Shown here piece by piece: positions 1 through 4,802 of a stretch of 5,290 nt of DNA. The stretch's first letter is position 1. Every line of letters begins with the position of its first letter. This stretch comes from CAMDWQ01 sp964497635 (GTDB lineage Bacteria > Omnitrophota > Gorgyraeia > 2-02-FULL-51-18): the NCBI GenBank assembly GCA_964497635.1, contig CAZCDB010000072.1, positions 1 through 5,290 of the forward strand, written 5' to 3'. Both the position numbers and the translations under genes were made by a program. The notes beneath the pieces are model-generated. The model was not told the DNA's origin, made no database searches, and saw nothing but the letters and a program-made list of their open reading frames with translations.

Positions 1-1
1 A

Positions 2-76
2 TGGCGGCGACTGGATTCGAACCAGTGACATAGTGCTTATGAAGCACTCGCTCTAACCAGGCTGAGCTACGCCGCC
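2..76 (-). tRNA. tRNA-Met (anticodon CAU), elongator type
   Basis: The minus strand folds into a complete 75-base cloverleaf without CCA. The acceptor stem GGCGGCG/CGCCGCC has 7 perfect pairs, followed by TA at positions 8-9. The D stem is GCTC/GAGC with a 10-base loop containing GG. The anticodon stem AGTGC/GCACT carries the loop TTCATAA (anticodon CAT), the variable loop has 5 bases, and the T arm is ACTGG-TTCGAAT-CCAGT. The discriminator base is A. The next base is T, so CCA is not encoded and must be added by CCA nucleotidyltransferase. The G1-C72 pair and the lack of a GGG/CCC anticodon stem argue against the initiator tRNA. A CAU anticodon can also be the lysidine-modified tRNA-Ile, but the GTAGCTCAG...GGTTAGAGC body and the GTCAC variable/T-arm junction resemble elongator tRNA-Met. 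The 5' end overlaps the last 10 bases of mnmA, and I see no promoter of its own, so it is probably co-transcribed with mnmA. Confidence 0.95.
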
Positions 77-1320
77 GAAACTTTCAATAAGGCCTGTTTA
101 ATCCACCCTCCCCCAAGAACCCTTCCGCCCTCATCATAAAACACAGCCGCTTGGCCGGGGGTCACTGCCTTTTGAGGAATATTAAATCTAACACGAACTC
201 CCTCGGATTCAAAAGAAAGAATTTGAGCCCTGGCTCGTCCATGACGGGAGCGAATCTTCACATCGACTTCTCCGCTTGCAGGACCTAATTGCCAGGTAAT
301 ACGATGCACCAGCATTTCCTCCACCAACAGGTCTTCTTCGGAACCAATCACCACTTCATTTCTGACGGGATCAATGGCCGTCACAAAATACGGCGTAGCC
401 CGTGTGATCTGGATTCTCTTTCTTTGGCCAATGGTAAAAAGGTGGCTGCCTTCATGCGTTCCCAGAATACGTCCCTGCGCATCCACAAAATTTCCTTGAG
501 ATGAAAGTTTTTCGGGAACTTCCTTTTTTAAAAAATCAACATAGTTGGTTTTTACAAAGCAGATTTCCTGACTGTCCGGCTTGTCGAAAACCCGAAGACC
601 CAGCTCTTCGGCAATGGCCCGAACACTACGCTTATCCATCTCCCCAATCGGTAAAAGTGTCTTGGCCAGCTGCTCCTGAGTCAGGCCCGCCAAAACATAG
701 GATTGGTCCTTGGAGGCATCTTCGGCCTCGACAATAAAATATTTTCCGGTCTTTTCATCAAAACCTTTTTTGGCGTAGTGGCCTGTGGCGATATATTCAG
801 CCCCAAGTTCGGTGGCCTTGCTTCTTAACACGCCAAACTTGATGTGGTTGTTGCACTCGATGCAAGGGTTGGGGGTGCGCCCTTCCAGATATTCGCCAAC
901 AAAAGTATCAATGACCTTTTCTTTAAAATCAGAAGATAGGTCCAGCACGTAATAAGGGATGTTTAATTTTCGAGCGACGGAGCGGGCATCATCAATGTCG
1001 CGGATGGAGCAGCAGCCTTTGGATTTTTCGTCGCGACACTCGTCATTGGACCAGGTTTTGATGGTGACTCCAATGACTTCATGCCCCTCTTCCTTGAGGA
1101 GATAAGCGGCGACAGAGCTGTCGACTCCGCCGGACATAGCGACAACAATTCTAGCAGTCTGCTGAAAAAGCCCCATCTGCGTCGTTGCTCGCCTCGACTC
1201 CTCCTGCGACGTAGCTACCGCTACGCCTCGTCGGGTCATCGGCTCGCGCCTAGCATCTGGGACTTTTTGAGCAGACTGAGGGTTTTTCAAAAAACTGCTA
1301 GTTTTTGTTTTGGGGTCCAT
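67..1320 (-). CDS. mnmA: tRNA-specific 2-thiouridylase MnmA with an element-derived N-terminal insert
   Basis: MnmA adenylates U34 of tRNA-Lys, -Glu and -Gln in the cytoplasm and replaces its 2-oxygen with sulfur passed from a cysteine desulfurase relay. The PP-loop ATPase motif SGGVDSS is at residues 63-69. The catalytic cysteine pair of the family appears as C153 (in TPNPC) and C254 (in SQEIC), with GHYA at 180-183 and KDQSYVL at 204-210; the C-terminal beta-barrel part runs from about 290 to 407 and ends in LGGGWIK. The reading frame is 417 codons, about 50 more than usual for the family. The excess is residues 7-57, which are exactly a palindromic repeat inserted in frame; without it the protein starts MDPKTKIVVAMSGG and has 366 residues. 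The ATG at 1320 has no clear Shine-Dalgarno sequence. In-frame ATGs inside the repeat (M28, M49) are alternative starts, and M49 would give a normal-length 369-residue enzyme. The gene lies 32 bases after tatA. Its last three codons and stop fall wholly or partly within tRNA-Met. Confidence 0.93.
   Translation of the reverse strand: MDPKTKTSSFLKNPQSAQKVPDARREPMTRRGVAVATSQEESRRATTQMGLFQQTARIVVAMSGGVDSSVAAYLLKEEGHEVIGVTIKTWSNDECRDEKSKGCCSIRDIDDARSVARKLNIPYYVLDLSSDFKEKVIDTFVGEYLEGRTPNPCIECNNHIKFGVLRSKATELGAEYIATGHYAKKGFDEKTGKYFIVEAEDASKDQSYVLAGLTQEQLAKTLLPIGEMDKRSVRAIAEELGLRVFDKPDSQEICFVKTNYVDFLKKEVPEKLSSQGNFVDAQGRILGTHEGSHLFTIGQRKRIQITRATPYFVTAIDPVRNEVVIGSEEDLLVEEMLVHRITWQLGPASGEVDVKIRSRHGRARAQILSFESEGVRVRFNIPQKAVTPGQAAVFYDEGGRVLGGGWIKQALLKVSAA
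1155..1175 (+). repeat. Left inverted repeat of the palindromic element
   Basis: It begins CAGTCTGCTGAAAAAG and matches the reverse complement of 1258-1278 at 19 of 21 positions. The mismatches are G/C at position 10 and C/T at position 17. In mnmA sense it encodes the end of the insert, around residues GLFQQTA. Confidence 0.85.
1210..1225. repeat. Central hairpin of the palindromic element
   Basis: CGTAGC (1210-1215) and GCTACG (1220-1225) form a perfect 6-base-pair stem around the loop TACC. It is the apex of the longer imperfect foldback made by the two halves of the element. In mnmA it encodes the short stretch around residues 32-37. Confidence 0.7.
1258..1278 (-). repeat. Right inverted repeat of the palindromic element
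   Basis: Read on the minus strand it begins CAGTCTGCTCAAAAAG and pairs with 1155-1175. Unlike the left copy, it does not sit at the element's outer tip. About 23 further bases (1279-1301) separate it from the outside. They end in ACTGCTAG and contain a second, degenerate run (AGTTTTTTGAAAAACCC on the minus strand), so this end is asymmetric. Confidence 0.8.
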
Positions 1321-1352
1321 AAAAAATTAAAAGAATTTACTTTTTTAGGTGA

Positions 1353-1541
1353 TTAAGATTTTGGAGGCTCTGGAGACTTGGGACTGTCCGAAGGGTTTTT
1401 GGGCTCGTCCTTGATGGCGCGTTTGAACTCACGAATCCCCTCTCCCAAACTTTTCCCGATCTCAGGAAGGCGGTTGGCACCAAAAAGCAACACACAGACT
1501 AAAAGAATAACCAAGAGCTCAGGAAGACCGATACCAAACAT
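1353..1541 (-). CDS. tatA: Twin-arginine translocase subunit TatA/TatE
   Basis: This inner-membrane protein forms the pore-like oligomer of the Tat pathway, which exports folded, often cofactor-bearing proteins with twin-arginine signals. The 62-residue product has the full family layout. It starts MFGIGLPELL, followed by one hydrophobic membrane helix (about residues 6-20), the FG hinge at 20-21, and a charged amphipathic helix (about 23-46, LPEIGKSLGEGIREFKRAI). The tail is short and rich in proline, serine and lysine. The small size and the FGANRLPEIGKSLGEG hinge region favour TatA/E over the longer TatB, although the two are related and cannot be fully separated by eye. A strong Shine-Dalgarno sequence precedes the ATG, and a near-consensus promoter lies just upstream. 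No tatC is in the window, so the partner subunit must be encoded elsewhere. mnmA follows after 32 bases and is probably on the same transcript. Confidence 0.93.
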   Translation of the reverse strand: MFGIGLPELLVILLVCVLLFGANRLPEIGKSLGEGIREFKRAIKDEPKNPSDSPKSPEPPKS

Positions 1542-1546
1542 AACAA

Positions 1547-1553
1547 CTCCTTT
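1547..1553 (-). promoter_or_regulatory. Shine-Dalgarno sequence of tatA
   Basis: AAAGGAG on the minus strand lies 5 bases before the tatA ATG at 1541. It is the clearest ribosome binding site in the window and fixes the tatA start. With the predicted promoter only just upstream, it would sit close to the very 5' end of the mRNA. Confidence 0.85.
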
Positions 1554-1561
1554 TCCTTTAG

Positions 1562-1590
1562 ATTATAGAAATTTTACCGCACCCGGTCAA
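1562..1590 (-). promoter_or_regulatory. Sigma-70 type promoter for tatA-mnmA-tRNA-Met
   Basis: On the minus strand, TTGACC (1585-1590) and TATAAT (1562-1567) are separated by exactly 17 bases (1568-1584). This is one base away from the consensus -35 and a perfect -10. It overlaps the last codons and stop of the upstream prenyl synthase gene. A start about 7 bases after the -10, near 1555, would give a leader of only about 13 bases containing the tatA ribosome binding site. It would let tatA, mnmA and the tRNA be made independently of the haem operon. This is sequence pattern only; no transcript data support it. Confidence 0.7.
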
Positions 1591-2557
1591 TGCAATGATG
1601 TCCTAGCTGCTCCAAGCTTTGTTGATAGGCTGAGGGCGGGATTCCCTTTAAATTTTGGAGCGCATTTTCGATATAACCGCGCGCGCGAGCAATGGCGCGC
1701 TCCACCGCTTTTTGCTCAATGGCCAAAGCCTTGATTTTCTGATAATCCACGCTCCCATCTTGCATCCCCAAAACCAAAGACTGGCGGCTGGAAGCATCCA
1801 TCCCTTGCAAAAGATAAAGCAGTGGCAATGTGACATCGTTCTTGGTCAAATCAAGCCCTGTGGATTTGCCTAGTTTTTTGGTCTCGCCAATTAGATCCAG
1901 ACAGTCATCCATGATCTGAAAACCCATCCCCAGCCCAAAGCCGTACTGCCCCAAAGCTTGAATGTTTTCCTGGCTAGTCCCTGAATAATAGGCTCCGCCC
2001 ATGCAAGCCGCCTGAAAAAGAGCTGCAGTTTTTTGGTGGATGATTTTTAAATACTCTTCCTCGCTCATGAGGAATTGATTTCTTTTTTCAACCTGCTTCA
2101 TCTCCCCTTCGCACATGATGTGCGCACAAGAAGCAAAGGCTTGATTCAAAAAAGGATCGTTCAGACTAGCCAGGAGCAGAAAAGCTTTGGCGTAGAGATA
2201 ATCCCCGGAAATAATCGAAATATCTCGTCCCCACCGTGCATGCACCGAGGGCTGGTTGCGTCGAAATTGGGAGTCATCAATGATGTCATCATGCACTAGC
2301 GTGGCGGTGTGGATCAGCTCAATCGCAGCCGCCAAACGAACAGGCTCCTCCGGTTTCTTACCCTCAATCCGGGAAGTTAAAAGTGTCAGGGCTGGTCTTA
2401 AAAACTTGCCGGACATCTTCAGGATGTGCGCGTGAATATCATGGATCAAAGGATCCGAAGAGGCTAGTTCTTTTTCAAGCCTCAGCGAGAAAGCTTTGAG
2501 CTCCTCATCAATAGGAGAATAAATCTGCTCAAGATGAGGTTGTTTGGTGAGAGTCAT
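1574..2557 (-). CDS. ispB: Long-chain trans-polyprenyl diphosphate synthase (IspB/HepT type)
   Basis: The enzyme adds isopentenyl diphosphate units head-to-tail to an allylic primer to make the all-trans tail of menaquinone or ubiquinone. The 327-residue protein shows GKFLRP at 50-55, the first aspartate-rich motif DDIID at 90-94 followed by a basic pair (RR 99-100), and the second motif DDCLD at 217-221, with K230 in LGKSTGLDLTKND. These bind the Mg-diphosphate substrates. The residue five places before the first motif is a small alanine (A85, in HTATLVHDD), as in long-chain synthases such as octaprenyl diphosphate synthase and unlike the bulky aromatic found in short farnesyl or geranylgeranyl enzymes. 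I therefore infer a C35-C50 product, but the exact length cannot be read. hemL ends 9 bases upstream with TAA immediately followed by TAG, and the ribosome binding site is weak, which suggests translation coupled to hemL. The end of the gene carries the tatA promoter. Confidence 0.9.
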   Translation of the reverse strand: MTLTKQPHLEQIYSPIDEELKAFSLRLEKELASSDPLIHDIHAHILKMSGKFLRPALTLLTSRIEGKKPEEPVRLAAAIELIHTATLVHDDIIDDSQFRRNQPSVHARWGRDISIISGDYLYAKAFLLLASLNDPFLNQAFASCAHIMCEGEMKQVEKRNQFLMSEEEYLKIIHQKTAALFQAACMGGAYYSGTSQENIQALGQYGFGLGMGFQIMDDCLDLIGETKKLGKSTGLDLTKNDVTLPLLYLLQGMDASSRQSLVLGMQDGSVDYQKIKALAIEQKAVERAIARARGYIENALQNLKGIPPSAYQQSLEQLGHHCIDRVR

Positions 2558-2566
2558 GGGAGCCTA

Positions 2567-3829
2567 TTATAAAGCCTTGAGCGTTTTATCCAAGCTTTTT
2601 AAAAATAGAGCCAAGTCGCTTTCACGATGCGCCGAGGATAAGAAATAAGATTCAAACAGAGAGGGCGGGATATAAATCCCGTGCTTAACCAAAAGATGGA
2701 AAAAGCGTGCAAAGGTTTTGGCGTCACAGCGCTTGGCTTGGGAAAAATTCTCGATCTTTTCTCCACCCAAAAATAAGGTAAACATGGACCCCTGAGACTG
2801 AACCAGCGCTTTTTGGCCGTGTTTCTTGAAAATCGATCGAACTTCTTCAAGAAAAAGGCCTGTCTTTTGATTCAAGCTGTGATAAAAAGAAGGGTTTAGG
2901 CGTGACAAAACACTAAAACCCGCCACCATAGACAGGGGATTTCCTGAAAGCGTTCCAGCTTGATAAACATCGCCGGTGGGTGATAGCTTTTCCATCAAGG
3001 AAGCATTGCCCCCAAAAGCACCCACGGGCAAGCCCCCGCCGATAATTTTTCCTAAGATCGTCAGATCAGGCTTGATTCCATAAAGGTGCTGGGCTCCGCC
3101 ATAACCCACACGAAAACCTGAAATCACTTCATCAAAAATGAGCAAGGCTCCAGATTTTTTTGTTTCGACTCTTAGAGCATCTAGAAATTCTTGTTTTCCA
3201 GGTACCACCCCCATGTTTCCGGCGACGGGCTCGACGATCACACAGGCAATGTCTTTTCTTTTTTTAAAAAAATGACGAAGCGCGGGGACATCGTTGTATG
3301 GCAGTGTGGCTGTCATGGCCGCAAGTGCTTTGGGCACGCCCGCAGAGTCCGGGGTACCAAAGGTTGCCAAGCCGCTCCCGGCTTTTACCAGAAGACTGTC
3401 CGCGTGACCATGATAACAGCCTTCAAACTTAAGAATTGTATCCCGGCCGGTCCAGCCGCGAGCCAGTCGGATAGCACTCATCACGGCTTCCGTGCCAGAG
3501 CTGGTAAATCTTAATCTCTCAATCGATGGAAAAGCTTTTTTGATTTGGAGGGCAAGCCGGGTCTCGTACTCTGTGGCCGTGCCAAAGCTAGTCCCCTTGG
3601 CTGCTTGATCTTGAATGGCTTTTACCGTTTTTGGGTCCGCGTGACCCAAAAGCATCGCTCCCCAAGACATGCAGAAGTCGATGTAACTTTTTCCTTCGGA
3701 GTCCCAGAGGGCAGCCCCTTTTCCCTGGGCCATTAAAACAGGTTCTCCTCCCACCGATTTAAAAGCACGGACAGGGCTATTCACTCCTCCGGCAAAATTT
3801 TGACAAGCCTGCTTCCACCCCTTACTCAT
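2567..3829 (-). CDS. hemL: Glutamate-1-semialdehyde 2,1-aminomutase HemL
   Basis: This PLP enzyme converts glutamate-1-semialdehyde to 5-aminolevulinate in the cytoplasm, the last step of the C5 route into haem and other tetrapyrroles. The 420 residues cover the full family length (Escherichia coli HemL is about 426). The N-terminal GGVNSPVRAF motif is at 14-23. SSGTEA (110-115) belongs to the PLP phosphate site, and the GCYHGHAD segment is at 137-144. The flexible active-site gating loop is around KAGSGLATFGTPDSAGVP (149-166), IFDEVISGFR at 231-240 contains the PLP-ring aspartate D233, and the Schiff-base lysine is K261 in LGKIIGGGLPVGAFGG. The YQAGTLSGNP motif follows, and the C-terminal domain is intact. 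Its start overlaps the hemB stop by 8 bases (ATGAGTAA), with only a weak GGGTGG ribosome binding site, so translational re-initiation after hemB is likely. All key residues are present. Confidence 0.97.
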   Translation of the reverse strand: MSKGWKQACQNFAGGVNSPVRAFKSVGGEPVLMAQGKGAALWDSEGKSYIDFCMSWGAMLLGHADPKTVKAIQDQAAKGTSFGTATEYETRLALQIKKAFPSIERLRFTSSGTEAVMSAIRLARGWTGRDTILKFEGCYHGHADSLLVKAGSGLATFGTPDSAGVPKALAAMTATLPYNDVPALRHFFKKRKDIACVIVEPVAGNMGVVPGKQEFLDALRVETKKSGALLIFDEVISGFRVGYGGAQHLYGIKPDLTILGKIIGGGLPVGAFGGNASLMEKLSPTGDVYQAGTLSGNPLSMVAGFSVLSRLNPSFYHSLNQKTGLFLEEVRSIFKKHGQKALVQSQGSMFTLFLGGEKIENFSQAKRCDAKTFARFFHLLVKHGIYIPPSLFESYFLSSAHRESDLALFLKSLDKTLKAL

Positions 3830-4802
3830 GGCGCAACCACCCGGCTAAGTCTTTGGCCCAGTAAGTCAGGATAAAAGAAGCGCCGGCTCGCTTCATTGAA
3901 AGGTGGGTTTCCAATACCATTTTTTTCTCGTCAATCCAGCCTTGAGCGGCGGTGGCGCGAATCATGCTGTATTCCCCGCTGACGCTAAATGCAGCCACCG
4001 GACAGTGAAGCTTATCACGGACCTGACGAAGAATATCTAGATAGCTGAGCGCTGGCTTGACCATCAAAATATCAGCCCCCTCTTCAAGATCCATCGCCGC
4101 TTCCCGCAGAGCCTCATTAGAGTTGGCAGGATTCATCTGGTAGCTTTTGCGATCTCCAAAAGAAGGGGCGCTCTCGGCCGCCTCTCGAAAGGGCGCGTAA
4201 AAAGCAGAAGCGTATTTAACCGCATAAGAAATGATTGGAAGATTTGAAAAATTTTTAGCGTCCAGGGCTTTTCGGATAGCGCCAATGCGCCCGTCCATCA
4301 TATCCGAAGGCGCTACGATGTCCGCCCCCGCCCGCGCATAAGAGAGCGCGACTCCAGCCAATGTTTTGACTGAAGCGTCATTTAAAATTTTTCCTGCGTG
4401 TGAAACATGACCGCAGTGACCATGAGTCAGATGCTCACACAGACAAACATCGGCGATGACCAAGAGCTTGGGGCAGGCCTTTTTAATCGCTTGAATCGCT
4501 TTTTGGATGACTCCATTATGTGAAAGAGCCAAACGCCCCGTAGTGTCTTTTTTGGCAGGAATGCCAAAAAGAATAATCGCTGGGATTCCTAAAGCCTGAA
4601 TTTTTTTGGCTTCTTCAAGAATGCTTTTGGGAGAATGCTGGGATTGTCCCGGCATGGAGGCGATGGGTTCTGGCCTTAAAAGACCCTCTTTGATAAAGAG
4701 AGGTTGAACCAGATCCATGCAAGAGAGCCGCGCCTCTTTAAGCATCTGGCGCAAACGTGGATTTTCACGCAAGCGGCGAAGACGTGTCTGGGGAAAACTC
4801 AT
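3822..4802 (-). CDS. hemB: Porphobilinogen synthase (5-aminolevulinate dehydratase) HemB
   Basis: HemB condenses two 5-aminolevulinate molecules, the product of neighbouring HemL, into porphobilinogen. The 326-residue protein begins with the family's usual RLRRLRENPRLRQM N-terminal arm. The zinc site DVCLCEHLTHGHCGH is intact, with three cysteines C120, C122 and C130, so this is the zinc-dependent form and not the aspartate-rich magnesium form. The two substrate-binding lysines are K196 (in SYAVKYASAFYAPFR) and K249 (in MVKPALSYLD, the Schiff-base lysine). The sequence YQMNPANSNEALREA at 221-235 is the segment that in many bacterial enzymes carries an allosteric magnesium ligand. The ATG overlaps the hemD stop by one base (TGATG), which indicates translational coupling, and the stop lies inside hemL. 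Length and motifs are typical, and I see no defect. Confidence 0.97.
   Translation of the reverse strand: MSFPQTRLRRLRENPRLRQMLKEARLSCMDLVQPLFIKEGLLRPEPIASMPGQSQHSPKSILEEAKKIQALGIPAIILFGIPAKKDTTGRLALSHNGVIQKAIQAIKKACPKLLVIADVCLCEHLTHGHCGHVSHAGKILNDASVKTLAGVALSYARAGADIVAPSDMMDGRIGAIRKALDAKNFSNLPIISYAVKYASAFYAPFREAAESAPSFGDRKSYQMNPANSNEALREAAMDLEEGADILMVKPALSYLDILRQVRDKLHCPVAAFSVSGEYSMIRATAAQGWIDEKKMVLETHLSMKRAGASFILTYWAKDLAGWLRHE

Larger units (their letters stand above)
1151..1301. mobile_element. MITE-like palindromic repeat element inserted in frame near the mnmA start
   Basis: This 151-base segment begins CTAGCAGT and ends with the exact reverse complement ACTGCTAG. Inside lie longer imperfect inverted repeats (1155-1175 and 1258-1278, 19 of 21 matching), and near the middle a 6-base-pair hairpin. 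The two halves remain recognisably complementary over much of their length, so the whole unit could fold into one long hairpin. It encodes no transposase and is too small to move by itself, as expected of a MITE or a translated palindromic element. The flanking dinucleotide TT occurs on both sides (1149-1150 and 1302-1303) and could be a target duplication; a TA duplication inside the CTAG ends is equally possible. Removal under either model (153 or 147 bases) keeps mnmA in frame. The ends resemble palindromic repeats that I recall being dispersed in some uncultured bacterial genomes, but no second copy is present in this window, so its repeated nature is inferred. Confidence 0.8.

Noticed and set aside
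2..76. Initiator tRNA-fMet or lysidine tRNA-Ile as alternative identity
   Set aside because: G1-C72 pairing and the absence of three G-C pairs in the anticodon stem exclude the initiator. tRNA-Ile2 cannot be fully excluded by eye, but the body resembles elongator tRNA-Met more closely.
77..170. Possible separate promoter for tRNA-Met within the end of mnmA
   Set aside because: A TATGAT-like -10 is present on the minus strand, but at 17 bases upstream there is only a C-rich stretch and no -35-like hexamer.
1321..1352. Possible intrinsic terminator in the AT-rich gap between tatA and mnmA
   Set aside because: The minus strand has A-runs and T-runs (AAAAAAG...CTTTT...TTTTTT), but the stem would be almost entirely A-T with no GC core, so termination is unlikely.
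1081..1356. Plus-strand open frame of 91 codons across the palindromic element
   Set aside because: It is the antisense shadow of mnmA and the repeat. It has no recognisable domain and no ribosome binding site, and it runs into the tatA-mnmA gap.
1378..1734. Plus-strand open frame of 118 codons opposite tatA and the prenyl synthase end
   Set aside because: It is antisense to two clear genes and crosses their intergenic promoter, and its translation looks like no known protein.
2555..2570. Possible frameshift or gene fusion between hemL and the prenyl synthase because of the tandem stops TAA TAG and short gap
   Set aside because: Both proteins have complete, normal-length ends, so this is an ordinary tight operon junction.
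3191..3514. Plus-strand open frame of 107 codons opposite hemL
   Set aside because: hemL is fully supported by motifs on the other strand, and this frame has no domain signal or start context.
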